Positions 1 through 9,566 of a stretch of DNA of 64,000 nucleotides are shown here, in pieces (positions within the stretch are counted from its first letter, which is position 1; the number at the start of each line of letters is the position of its first letter). Made by a program: the position numbers and the translations under genes. Source of the DNA: Bifidobacteriaceae bacterium UBA2724 (lineage in GTDB: Bacteria; Actinomycetota; Actinomycetes; Actinomycetales; Bifidobacteriaceae); the NCBI GenBank assembly GCA_002353815.1, contig DEKK01000016.1:108335-172334 (forward strand). The letters are read 5' to 3'. Under the pieces are notes generated by a model, which saw only the letters and a program-made list of their open reading frames with translations, was not told where the DNA came from and did not search any database.

Positions 1-135
1 GCATACTGGTCGGGCTGCCCGTATGCGGCGGGCTGCGCATACGGATTCGGCTGCGCATACGGATTCGGCTGCGCGTACGGATCAGGCTGCTGGCCGTACG
101 CCTGCTGTGCATACGGATTCGGCTGTCCGTACGGG
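1..135. repeat. 18-bp coding tandem repeat (QPNPYA units)
   Basis: Imperfect 18-bp units, seen on the + strand as variants of CGGATTCGGCTGCGCATA, encode the repeated Gln-Pro-Asn-Pro-Tyr-Ala tail of the minus-strand membrane protein. The units around 39-80 are nearly identical; further out they diverge (Asp for Asn, Gly for Pro). The array touches the left edge, so its copy number is unknown. Confidence 0.8.
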
Positions 136-677
136 TATTGGCTGGGCTGGCCGTTGACCGGATTGCCGAAGATGTCGTAGGTGACAGGGTGGTGCACCGA
201 GGGCTCATTGCGCGCGGAGGCCAGATCGAACATGCGGCTGTTGAGCTTGTTGCCCAAGATGATCAGCACGACGAATTGGAAAAACAGCCCCAGGATGCAC
301 AGGCCGGTGCTGCTCTCATGGAAGCCGCGGCAATATGCCGAGGTGACGACCCAGTGATTGTAGATGCTGCAGACTGAAGAGATGAGGGCGAAGAGATAGA
401 AAGGCCAGCCCAGCCAGTCCATCATCGCATAGGTGTCGCTGAGCGAGTCAGGCCTGTTGAAGAGTGTGAAGAACGCGATGAAGAACGCAATGACATTGCA
501 TCCGAGTCCGACCCATGCGGCGATTTCGGCGTTGCGCTCGTGGACGCCTCTTGCCAAAGCCGCGTCGCACCAGCCGGTGATCCATGCGGCGATTTTGTAG
601 GGGTAGCCGGTGGCTTCCAGCAGCTTCATGGTGAAGATGCTGCTGACCACCCATATGGCGATGCTGATGATCGACAT
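1..677 (-). CDS. Polytopic membrane protein with Gln/Pro/Tyr repeat tail (partial)
   Basis: No known function. The reading frame opens at an ATG at 677 behind a good ribosome site (GGAG, 7 bases upstream) and is still open at base 1, so the C-terminus is missing; 225 codons are visible. The protein begins MSIISIAIW and has about four hydrophobic stretches, including WVGLGCNVIAFFIAFF, PFYLFALISSVCSIY and LGLFFQFVVLIILG. A cytosolic-looking tail follows, in which the hexapeptide QPNPYA recurs with variants such as QPDPYA. The tail resembles the Gln/Tyr-rich N-terminus of the TM2 protein at 11663-12166, but the membrane part is different. It may be a DUF805- or DUF4234-like membrane protein; I cannot choose between them. 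It is followed on the same strand by dcd and an antiporter. Confidence 0.8.
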   Translation of the reverse strand, partial: MSIISIAIWVVSSIFTMKLLEATGYPYKIAAWITGWCDAALARGVHERNAEIAAWVGLGCNVIAFFIAFFTLFNRPDSLSDTYAMMDWLGWPFYLFALISSVCSIYNHWVVTSAYCRGFHESSTGLCILGLFFQFVVLIILGNKLNSRMFDLASARNEPSVHHPVTYDIFGNPVNGQPSQYPYGQPNPYAQQAYGQQPDPYAQPNPYAQPNPYAQPAAYGQPDQY

Positions 678-803
678 GTGTGTCTCCTTTTCCTCTTTTT
701 CTTTCGCAGATTTCTCTGCAGTCTTCTCTCCCTTGTTTTGTCGCGCACGCGTCGCGCTGCGGCAAAACAGATGCGCTCCGTAGTGTTCTGCGGAGCGTTG
801 GTG

Positions 804-1385
804 TCACTTCGAAACGTCAGCTTTGTAGAAATTGATGTAGCTGCGCGACGGCGTGGGGCCACGCTGCCCTTGGTAATGCGAGCCGGCGGCGGACGACCCA
901 TACGGATTCTGCGCCTCGCTCGACAGCTCGAAGAAGCACATCTGGCCGATCTTCATGCCCGGCCACAGTTTGACGGGCAGCGGCGAGATATTGGAAAGCT
1001 CAAGCGTGATGTGCCCTTCGAAGCCGGGGTCGATGAAGCCGGCCGTGGAATGGGTGAGGATTCCCAGTCGTCCGAGTGAGCTCTTGCCTTCGAGGCGCGC
1101 GGCCAGCGTGGTGCCGAGCTTGACGTATTCCCATGTGCTGCCGAGCACGAATTCGCCCGGATGCAGGATCCACGGTTCGCCGGCCGGGACCTCGAACATC
1201 TCAGTGAGATCCTCCTGGTCTTCCGAGGGGTCGACGTAGGTATATTTGCGGTTGTTGAAAATGCGGAAGTATTTGTCGAGCCGCACATCGATGGAGGCGG
1301 GCTGAACCATTTCTGCCGTCCACGGGTCAAGTGAAAACTCGCCGTTGTCATGTGCTGCGAATATGTCGCGGTCGCTGAGAAGCAT
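804..1385 (-). CDS. dcd: dCTP deaminase, probably the bifunctional dUMP-forming type
   Basis: Converts dCTP to dUTP or, in the bifunctional actinobacterial form, directly to dUMP, feeding thymidylate synthesis. The 193-residue product begins MLLSDRDI, the standard start of this family, with AGG upstream. The same frame extends 28 codons further, but that extension has no family resemblance. Visible motifs are [11 protein letters not shown] (about 28-37), GKSSLGRLG (100-108) and [13 protein letters not shown] (113-125), which hold the substrate-binding and catalytic residues of the trimeric dUTPase-like fold, and a C-terminal [16 protein letters not shown] lid segment. Its length matches bifidobacterial orthologues. 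It lies between the antiporter and the partial membrane protein on the same strand. A 17-bp perfect inverted repeat lies about 55 bases upstream. Confidence 0.95.
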   Translation of the reverse strand: MLLSDRDIFAAHDNGEFSLDPWTAEMVQPASIDVRLDKYFRIFNNRKYTYVDPSEDQEDLTEMFEVPAGEPWILHPGEFVLGSTWEYVKLGTTLAARLEGKSSLGRLGILTHSTAGFIDPGFEGHITLELSNISPLPVKLWPGMKIGQMCFFELSSEAQNPYGSSAAGSHYQGQRGPTPSRSYINFYKADVSK

Positions 1386-1439
1386 CTGCCTGGCCTCGTA
1401 TTTCAAAATATCGGGCGTGCCGAAGTGTGTTGAATGGTT

Positions 1440-1456
1440 TTCGGAAATGTTCCGAA
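1440..1456. promoter_or_regulatory. Perfect inverted repeat upstream of dcd
   Basis: TTCGGAA-ATG-TTCCGAA, with 7-bp arms and a 3-bp spacer, sits 55-71 bases before the dcd start in the gap after the antiporter gene. It is too short and lacks the T-tract of a terminator, so an operator is more likely. The cognate regulator is unknown. Confidence 0.4.
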
Positions 1457-1549
1457 TCGTCTCTTTCACAGTCTACCGTCAGCGTTGATTTTCCGCACTT
1501 TCTGCGCCGGGCGGTCTGATTCCACGATTCGGGGGGCATCCTTCCTGGC

Positions 1550-3457
1550 TCAGTGGAAATCGGGCGGTGCGAGGAACTGGTCGCTCGACGGGTTGCGCGA
1601 GATCTTGTCGGGGTCCAGGCCGAGTTCTTTGAGGCGCTTGTTGCGCTCGGCGATGACGCGCTTGGCCAGCTCGACGCGATGATGGTCGATGGTCATGTGG
1701 TGCGACGGCTTGAGGTGCGCGTTGTTGGTGAGGTCGATGGTGCCGCGGCGCAGGGACGGATGCCGAATGACGCCGTCGGGGCCCGTCGATTGGTTTTCTG
1801 TCACGGTGATTGAAATCGGCTCGTCCTTTTGCTGCGCCGTGCCCGTCGAGGCATCCTGCGCGGCATCCACGGAGGCGGATTCAGCCGAGACAGCGGGCGA
1901 GGCGCTCGCGGAAAGCGCGGCAGTGCCCGGCGTCTCAGTGCCCGCCGTGGTTACAGCGGCTGCGATGGCATCCGGCATTGCCGCGGTGGCCTGCGCGGCG
2001 TCCGAAGCCACGCCGGCGTGAGCGGGGCCGCCCGTCGACGCCTGTTGCAGCGCCTTGTTCCATTCGCGCCACTTGGCGTTGTTCGCGGAATCGGTTTCGA
2101 AGACCTGCGGGCCGAATTCCGCCTCGCTCTCCGCTCCCGGCGCGGTCTGCACGGCGCGGCGCTCCAGATGGTTTTCATGCGACAGAAGGCGCGAGAAATC
2201 GCGGTGCTCTTTGAGAATTTGGATCGAATTGCCGGGGTTCCGGACGATTTTGCCCAGCGCCGCCACGGGGTGCACGTCCGCGACCTTGTATGTCAGCGAG
2301 CCGAGCAGCGGCATGAGGAACACCGTCACCGCACCTGACGCGACAAGCACGGATGCCGTGGACTGCTCCATCTGCCCGGAGCTCACCGACACGGTCGTCA
2401 CGGCGACGATCAGCGGCAGCGCGGTGGTGCAATACAGCGCGACGGTGATGCGATGGTGCAGTGAAATCGTCTTCGTGGCTGGGTCCACGCTCTCGCCCAC
2501 GAACACCGGCACCGCGCGCACGAGCAACAGCAGCACGATGAACCAGATGAGCAGACCGGGGTTCGAGGCGACGGCCCTGAGGTCGATGGTGGCGCCCGAC
2601 ACCACGAAGAAAATCGGGATGAAAAAGCCGTATCCGATGGCGTTGAGCTTGTATTCCAGCGCTTCGTTACCTTCGGGGATGATGTAACGCAGGATGAATC
2701 CGGCCGCGAAGGCGCCGAGCACGGCATCGAGGTCGAATGCGACCGTGGCGGTGACCAGCAGGACCAGAAGCAGCGAGGTCACGCGCACCAGCGTCTGTGA
2801 GCTGCCGCCGGATTTTTCTTCGAGGAATCCGAAAATCGCCGATCCGGCCTTGCGGGCGCGCTTCGGCACGATGGCCAGCACAAGGCAGATGCCGAGGAAC
2901 ATCCCCAGGATCAGGATCGTTTGCCATTTGGCACGGGTGGATAGCAGCAGCGCCATGGCGAGGATCGGCATGAGCTCGCCCCAAGTGCCATACGCGAGAA
3001 TCGTGGTGCCGACGGGGGTGCCGACGAGGCTGCGTTCGGTGAGGATGGGGATGAGCGTGCCGAGCGCCGTCGTGCACATGGCGATGGCGACCGCCACGGA
3101 GTTGAGGTGCCCGGCGGCGAATCGTGGCACGCCGAACGCCAGCGCCAGCGCGATGCCGAAGGTGACGATCCATGTGGCGAGCCCCGACCTGCCCACATGC
3201 CCTTTGAGGATCTGCGGATCGATGTCGTATCCGGCGAGCAAGAAGAGGAACGCCAGGCCGAGCTGGGAGAGCATGTCGATGGAATCGCTCGTCGTGATGA
3301 GGTCCGCGCCATAGGGGCCGAGCAGTGCGCCGCCGAGGAGCAGCAGCACGACTTCGGGCACGATGTTGCCGGGGATGATGCGCGCGATGATGGGCGCCAC
3401 TGTTGCCAGCAGCAGGATGAACGTGAGCGAGACGAGGTCGACAGCCATGGTGCTCAT
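1550..3457 (-). CDS. CPA2-family cation:proton antiporter with long cytoplasmic tail
   Basis: A 635-residue product likely to exchange Na+ or K+ for protons across the membrane. The first about 410 residues are a string of hydrophobic helices with family features: VPEVVLLLLGGALLGPYGAD, LGLAFLFLLAGYDID, GTTILAYGTWGELMPI and LGAFAAGFILRYI. The last about 220 residues are hydrophilic, with an Ala/Ser/Thr-rich linker and then a basic stretch, and resemble no RCK/TrkA nucleotide-binding domain that I recognise. Start choice: ATG at 3457 (MSTMAVD) or at 3448 (MAVD). Neither has a clear ribosome site. The frame runs further upstream, but that part is opposite the hydrolase gene and reads as low-complexity shadow. 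Confidence 0.85.
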   Translation of the reverse strand: MSTMAVDLVSLTFILLLATVAPIIARIIPGNIVPEVVLLLLGGALLGPYGADLITTSDSIDMLSQLGLAFLFLLAGYDIDPQILKGHVGRSGLATWIVTFGIALALAFGVPRFAAGHLNSVAVAIAMCTTALGTLIPILTERSLVGTPVGTTILAYGTWGELMPILAMALLLSTRAKWQTILILGMFLGICLVLAIVPKRARKAGSAIFGFLEEKSGGSSQTLVRVTSLLLVLLVTATVAFDLDAVLGAFAAGFILRYIIPEGNEALEYKLNAIGYGFFIPIFFVVSGATIDLRAVASNPGLLIWFIVLLLLVRAVPVFVGESVDPATKTISLHHRITVALYCTTALPLIVAVTTVSVSSGQMEQSTASVLVASGAVTVFLMPLLGSLTYKVADVHPVAALGKIVRNPGNSIQILKEHRDFSRLLSHENHLERRAVQTAPGAESEAEFGPQVFETDSANNAKWREWNKALQQASTGGPAHAGVASDAAQATAAMPDAIAAAVTTAGTETPGTAALSASASPAVSAESASVDAAQDASTGTAQQKDEPISITVTENQSTGPDGVIRHPSLRRGTIDLTNNAHLKPSHHMTIDHHRVELAKRVIAERNKRLKELGLDPDKISRNPSSDQFLAPPDFH

Positions 3458-3497
3458 TCTAGGAAGGCACCGTGAAGTGTGGATGGGGAACGCGGGA

Positions 3498-3568
3498 CGG
3501 AGAACGGTGCGCGGTGCAGATCGACGCGGGCGCGGGGCGGAGAACGGTGCGTGGCGCAGATCGACGCG
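3498..3568. repeat. Two-copy 31-bp direct repeat
   Basis: Copies at 3498-3528 and 3538-3568 (CGGAGAACGGTGCG..., two mismatches) lie in the divergent gap between the antiporter and the hydrolase. The stretch is G-rich on the + strand, like several other intergenic arrays in this window. Confidence 0.75.
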
Positions 3569-3613
3569 GCGCGGGCGCTGACCATGGGGCGCCGCGTGGC
3601 GCAGTGTGGTTTC

Positions 3614-3619
3614 TACAAT
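3614..3619 (+). promoter_or_regulatory. Candidate -10 box, leaderless start
   Basis: TACAAT ends 6 bases before the ATG at 3626, so transcription would begin at or next to the start codon. I see no convincing -35. Confidence 0.5.
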
Positions 3620-3625
3620 GGGAGT

Positions 3626-4366
3626 ATGTCTGAAGACGATATGCACAATGACTTGATTGGCCGTGAATCCAGTGTGATTCCGGGCCGCTTCGGCGAACCG
3701 CTCACGGTGACGCATGCGGAGTGGTCGCCGGGCGATGGCAAGCGCAATCCCGGGCGGCCGCTGTTCGTGCTGCTGCATGGCTGGGGGTCGAGCGCGGAAG
3801 ACATGCGCGAGTTCTTCGCATCCTATGTGTCCCCTCATTCGGATTATGTGGCGTTGCAGGCGCCGCTGCCCATGCCCGATTATCCCAGCGTCGCCACGTG
3901 GTTCCATGATTGCGTGCCGACCGGCGAAGACCTTGACCGCGACGCTTTCGCCGCGGCGACCGCCATCGACACCTGGGTGCGGGCGAATGTGCCCGATGGC
4001 CGTCAGGTGATTCCGCTGGGCTTTTCGCAAGGCGGATTGCTGGCCGTGCATCTGCTGCGCGTGGACCCGAAGCGCTACTCGGCCGCGGTGACCCTGTCAG
4101 GGTTCCTGGCACCGGGCATCGTCAAGGGCACGGCGCCGTGCGATGACGAGCTGGCGACCCTCGACACCAGCGTTTTCTATGGCGTGGGGCAGAGGGATAC
4201 GTGCATTCCGCGGTACGAATCCCAGGCATTCGCGGCCTGGCTCGAGGAGCACACGTATCTCAAGATGTGCGAATACCCGCGCATGGACCATTCCATCTGC
4301 ATCGATGAATGTGACGATCTGCGTGATTGGTTGATCGGCATTGGCGCATCAAGCGGACTGATGTGA
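3626..4366 (+). CDS. Alpha/beta hydrolase, carboxylesterase/phospholipase type
   Basis: A 246-residue cytoplasmic serine hydrolase of the bacterial carboxylesterase/phospholipase family (YpfH-like). It has an oxyanion-loop motif LLHGWGSS (49-56), the nucleophile elbow GFSQGG with Ser134, a probable acid Asp191 in GVGQRDTCIP, and the catalytic His222 in RMDHSI, spaced as in the family. The start at MSEDD is chosen because TACAAT ends 6 bases upstream; the frame stays open before it, but that part is repeat DNA. The true substrate is unknown. It converges on the TetR gene, with 108 bases between the stops and no obvious terminator. Confidence 0.88.
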   Translation: MSEDDMHNDLIGRESSVIPGRFGEPLTVTHAEWSPGDGKRNPGRPLFVLLHGWGSSAEDMREFFASYVSPHSDYVALQAPLPMPDYPSVATWFHDCVPTGEDLDRDAFAAATAIDTWVRANVPDGRQVIPLGFSQGGLLAVHLLRVDPKRYSAAVTLSGFLAPGIVKGTAPCDDELATLDTSVFYGVGQRDTCIPRYESQAFAAWLEEHTYLKMCEYPRMDHSICIDECDDLRDWLIGIGASSGLM

Positions 4367-4474
4367 GCGTGTGCTGCCTCGAACGCGTGTGACCGCGGGC
4401 GTGCTTGCGCCTGCGGCCACGGGGTCCGCTAGCTACCATGTGCCCGCCCTGCAAGATGCGCACGGAGCCTGGGG

Positions 4475-5497
4475 CTATTCGAGATTCTTGAAAGCCTCGG
4501 CGACCTCAGGGTCGATGGCGTCGTCGAGCACATCGTAGGCCGACGCGTCCCCCGTGGTCTCTGCGTCCTGCGACAGGCCGGATGTGGAATCCGCCGCCGC
4601 CTCGGCATCTGCATCCGTGCCGCGGATCTCGGAGGATCCTTTGCTGGCCGATACCGCTGTGTTGTCGTCATGGAAGGTGTTGTCTGTGTCGCCGCCATCA
4701 TGGAAGGCGTCGCCGTGGGTCTCTTTGAAATGCTGCGCCTGTTGGGCGATGAGTTTGTCGATCTCTTCGTCGCTCTTGCCCTGCGACCGCGCCTCTTTGA
4801 TAAGTCGCTTGCGCTCGCGTTCGAGCTGCTTCGCCGCCTCGTGCGACGCCTTCTCGCGACGCGCCGCCGCGGCCTTGCCTTCGTATTTGAGCTGTGGGTG
4901 CGCGTCGATGCCCCGCATGCCGAACCACGCCATGTTGACGATGTACGCCGCCAGTTCCTCTTTGCTGATGCGCGTGTTGTCGGCCCACATTTCGGCGCTG
5001 AACACCGTCAGGCCCACGATCATGTGCGCATAATACGGAGCGCCTTTGGTGGGTAGTTTCGCCCGCTTGAAGCTTTCTTCGAGCATCTTCTCGACGCGCA
5101 CGCTCACGGTCATGAGCAGGGTGTTGAGCGAGCCGGTGGGGTCGGTGCTCGGCGAATCGCGCAGCAGCACGTGGAATCCCTCGTTGTGCTCTTCGACATA
5201 GGTGAGGAACGCCATGACGCCGCGCTCCATGGTGTGGCGTTCGCCCATCGGGGGATGTGCGAAGAAGTCGTTCAGCGCCTCCGACAGCGTCTGCAGCTCG
5301 CGGTCGACGACGACGGCGTACAGCCCCTCTTTGCCGCCGAAATGTTCATAGATGATCGGTTTGCTTACTTTCGCGGCGCTTGCGATCTCTTCGACGCTCA
5401 GCGTTTCGACATCGCGCTCGGCGAAGAGCTTGCGCCCCACGCTGATGAGCTGTTCGCGGCGCTCATATGCCGTCATCCTTGAATTCGCCATGGTCAT
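4475..5497 (-). CDS. TetR-family regulator with acidic C-terminal extension
   Basis: A 340-residue repressor. The N-terminal 60 residues are a typical TetR helix-turn-helix (VEEIASAAKVSKPIIYEHFG). The central all-helical ligand domain runs to about 195 and ends near YIVNMAWFGMRGID. About 140 extra residues follow: a charged Lys/Glu/Arg coiled-coil-like part (200-260) and then an Asp/Glu/Ser-rich disordered tail. Usual TetR proteins are 190-230 residues long, so the tail is odd. Starts at 5497 (MTMANS) or 5491 (MANS); TAGACT just upstream may be the -10 of a leaderless transcript. It is divergent from the small membrane protein at 5588, its most likely target besides itself. Confidence 0.88.
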   Translation of the reverse strand: MTMANSRMTAYERREQLISVGRKLFAERDVETLSVEEIASAAKVSKPIIYEHFGGKEGLYAVVVDRELQTLSEALNDFFAHPPMGERHTMERGVMAFLTYVEEHNEGFHVLLRDSPSTDPTGSLNTLLMTVSVRVEKMLEESFKRAKLPTKGAPYYAHMIVGLTVFSAEMWADNTRISKEELAAYIVNMAWFGMRGIDAHPQLKYEGKAAAARREKASHEAAKQLERERKRLIKEARSQGKSDEEIDKLIAQQAQHFKETHGDAFHDGGDTDNTFHDDNTAVSASKGSSEIRGTDADAEAAADSTSGLSQDAETTGDASAYDVLDDAIDPEVAEAFKNLE

Positions 5498-5587
5498 TAG
5501 TCTAGCCTGTGTCGTTCGATGTAAAGTTCATGGGCAAAAAAGACCTTCTGGCTGTGAATTTCTAGTGTTTCGGGCAAACTAAGACGT

Positions 5588-5902
5588 ATGGGTTTTATTC
5601 TCGCTATCTGGGCGGTGATTTTCGTCATCGTCGCAGTGATTGTGCTTACCGCGGCGCATGCTGATTCCGTGAAAGAAGACAATCCGCGTCGGCGCCATCG
5701 CCGCACGTCGGAGCCGGCGTCCGGCCGCGCGCCCCGCGTCGCTGGCGCGAGTGTGTCTTTCAGCCCGTCGGATTCCGGCGCGGGCTCGCAGGATTCCGAC
5801 AATCCTGTGTACGTGGGCAATTCGTCGTCAGTCGTCGAGGTGCATAACTTCCGCAACGCCAGCAAAGAGAAAAATTCCAGAGGCGCACGCCACGGCGGAT
5901 GA
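5588..5902 (+). CDS. Small single-pass membrane protein, hypothetical
   Basis: 104 residues: one N-terminal transmembrane helix (FILAIWAVIFVIVAVIVLTA), a basic stop-transfer patch (RRRHRRTS), and then a Ser/Gly-rich hydrophilic tail. No known domain. It is divergent from the TetR gene with 90 bases between them, so it may be under that repressor. A real gene is supported by the clean helix-plus-basic-patch design. There is no clear ribosome site before the ATG. Confidence 0.55.
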   Translation: MGFILAIWAVIFVIVAVIVLTAAHADSVKEDNPRRRHRRTSEPASGRAPRVAGASVSFSPSDSGAGSQDSDNPVYVGNSSSVVEVHNFRNASKEKNSRGARHGG

Positions 5903-6113
5903 CGCGGGCATGCGCGGCGCGTTCGCATGGCGACGGCGCCGGACTCGCTTGTCGCCTGGCGCCGAGCCGCCGGCGCAGTCCCCGAGGCTTTCTGCCTGGC
6001 GACAAGCGGGCTGCGGTTGGCGCGGGTCGCGCGCACGGATGCCACGTTCCGTGCGCAAGTGTGGGCGTCGGGCAGCGAGAATGTCACTGTATTAAAGGAA
6101 TGGGGAGGATGTC

Positions 6114-7439
6114 ATGGACACTTCACTGATCGTCGGCATAGTCGTTGCCGTGGTGCTGCTGGCCGTCGTCGTAATCGCACTGGTGCTGCACAATCGTTCG
6201 TCGAAGAACGGCGCAGACAAGGAATCGCAGGCCGGGGCGCCGACCGCCACGCAGGGCGAAGAGCGGAAGAAGCCCGCCACGGCGACAGGGCCCGCCGCGC
6301 AGAAGGCGGCTGCTTCGGTTGCGGAGACTGCGGGCAAGTCTACGGATAAGAAGGCTGCGGCTGCGCAGAAGCCCGTCACTGGAGAGACCGAGGGCGCCGA
6401 GAAGCCTGCGCCCGCCGAAAGCGCTGAAGAAACCGCGCCTGCCGCATCTGCCGCTGAGCCCGTTGCTACGGAGACCGCTGCAGAAGCCGCGCCTGCCGTC
6501 GAGGCGCCCGAAGGCAAATCCTCGCGCATGACGCGCCTGCGCGCCAAGCTTGCCAAAAGCGCAAACCCCTTCGGCAAGGCGCTGTTCTCCATCCTCACGA
6601 AAGACAACCTGTCGGAATCCGATTGGGAAGACATCGAAGACACGCTGATCCTCGCCGATGTCGGCACCGATACCGCAGAGCAGGTCGTGGACGCGCTGCG
6701 CTCCGACGCCCGCGTCAACAACACCAAGGACGCCGCCGACGTGCACGCCGCGCTGCGCCAGATGCTCCTCGACCAGGTGGGGCCCGACATGGACCGTTCG
6801 CTGATGGCCGAGCGCGATGACGCACGCCACCCGTCCGTCATCATCATGGTGGGCGTGAACGGCACCGGCAAGACGACCACCGCAGGCAAGCTTGCGCGAC
6901 TGTTCGTGGCCGAAGGCAAGAAGGTCGTGCTGGGCGCCGCCGATACGTTCCGCGCCGCCGCTGCCGACCAACTCGAGACCTGGGGCAGCCACGTGGGCGT
7001 GCCCGTCGTGCGCTCCGACCGCGATGGCGCCGATCCCGCCTCCGTGGCGTTCGATGCTGCGCAGAAGGCCATCGACCTCGACGCCGACGTGCTCATCATC
7101 GACACTGCGGGCCGCCTGCAGAACAAGTCGAACCTGATGGACGAGCTGGGCAAGATCCGTCGCGTGGTCGAAAAGAAACTGCCGGTCGACGAAGTGCTGC
7201 TCGTGCTCGATGCCACCACCGGCCAGAACGGCATGATGCAGGCGAAGGTGTTCTCCGAGGCGATCGGCGTGACGGGCGTGGCGCTCACCAAGCTCGACGG
7301 CTCCGCGAAGGGCGGCATCGTGATCGCCGTGCAGAAGGAGCTGGGCGTGCCGGTGAAGCTCGTGGGGCTGGGCGAAGGTCCGGACGACCTCTCGCCGTTC
7401 GACCCCGCCGGCTTCGTGGACGGCATCCTCGGCGACTGA
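6114..7439 (+). CDS. ftsY: Signal recognition particle receptor FtsY
   Basis: A GTPase that docks SRP-ribosome complexes at the membrane for co-translational insertion. 441 residues: an N-terminal transmembrane helix (VGIVVAVVLLAVVVIALVL), an Ala/Glu/Lys/Pro-rich A region to about 135, then the NG domain. G motifs are GVNGTGKTTTAGK (P-loop), ADTFRAAAADQL, the DTAGRLQNK switch and TKLDGSAKGG, ending in the usual GLGEGPDDLSPFDP. The ribosome site GGGGAGGA is close before the ATG. The membrane helix in place of a purely amphipathic A domain is common in Actinobacteria. It is followed by a strong terminator and then the ammonium transporter operon. Confidence 0.97.
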   Translation: MDTSLIVGIVVAVVLLAVVVIALVLHNRSSKNGADKESQAGAPTATQGEERKKPATATGPAAQKAAASVAETAGKSTDKKAAAAQKPVTGETEGAEKPAPAESAEETAPAASAAEPVATETAAEAAPAVEAPEGKSSRMTRLRAKLAKSANPFGKALFSILTKDNLSESDWEDIEDTLILADVGTDTAEQVVDALRSDARVNNTKDAADVHAALRQMLLDQVGPDMDRSLMAERDDARHPSVIIMVGVNGTGKTTTAGKLARLFVAEGKKVVLGAADTFRAAAADQLETWGSHVGVPVVRSDRDGADPASVAFDAAQKAIDLDADVLIIDTAGRLQNKSNLMDELGKIRRVVEKKLPVDEVLLVLDATTGQNGMMQAKVFSEAIGVTGVALTKLDGSAKGGIVIAVQKELGVPVKLVGLGEGPDDLSPFDPAGFVDGILGD

Positions 7440-7493
7440 CCGTATTGTGGACGGCCGCGCCGCTGGATTGCGATGCGTTTCGACTCTGTGCAC

Positions 7494-7525
7494 ACGGGAT
7501 GTTCCTTGCGGGACATCCCGTTTTT
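7494..7525 (+). terminator. Rho-independent terminator of ftsY
   Basis: Arms ACGGGATGT (7494-7502) and ACATCCCGT (7513-7521) are perfectly paired and are followed by a run of T. Confidence 0.9.
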
Positions 7526-7648
7526 CGTATGCGGCATCTGCGCTACGTGGGATGATGCCCCGTGCGCGGAACCGTTCTGCCTGCGATGTTTTCGCCTCCC
7601 CGGGGTTCGCGCCGGGCATATCGGGATAGGCGTGGGCCGCATGTGCAT

Positions 7649-7666
7649 GTCATTTTCTGAAATGAC
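7649..7666. promoter_or_regulatory. 18-bp palindrome before amtB, candidate nitrogen operator
   Basis: GTCATTT-TCTG-AAATGAC has perfect 7-bp arms, 101 bases before the amtB start and after the ftsY terminator, in an AT-richer stretch (about 7645-7745) that must hold the amtB promoter. TTAAC and GTAAC lie just downstream with a 6-base spacing, reminiscent of GlnR half-sites, but the match is weak. Confidence 0.5.
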
Positions 7667-7766
7667 TCCTTAACTTTCGCGTAACGTGAAGAACTCGAAG
7701 ACGAAACGGGCGTTACGGAAGATGAATCTGCTTTAAGAAACAATCAATAAGAGGGAAGGAGCTCTT

Positions 7767-9393
<1,627 letters not shown>

Positions 9394-9488
9394 TAGGTAA
9401 TGGACGTGGCGGGCGAGGTGTTGATTTCCTCCTTCGCTCATGCCTCGACCGCCGCTGCCGGGCTGTCTCGCACAACTCGACATTACGA

Positions 9489-9526
9489 GAATCCCCGTGG
9501 GCGCAACGCGGGGATTCTTGCGTTTT
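9489..9526 (+). terminator. Terminator after amtB-glnB
   Basis: Arms GAATCCCCG (9489-9497) and CGGGGATTC (9509-9517) are followed by TTGCGTTTTC. glnD may therefore need read-through or its own weak promoter. Confidence 0.8.
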
Positions 9527-9566
9527 CATTAGTGAAGGTGCGCTTTAGGGAAGGTGTGATAGCGCA

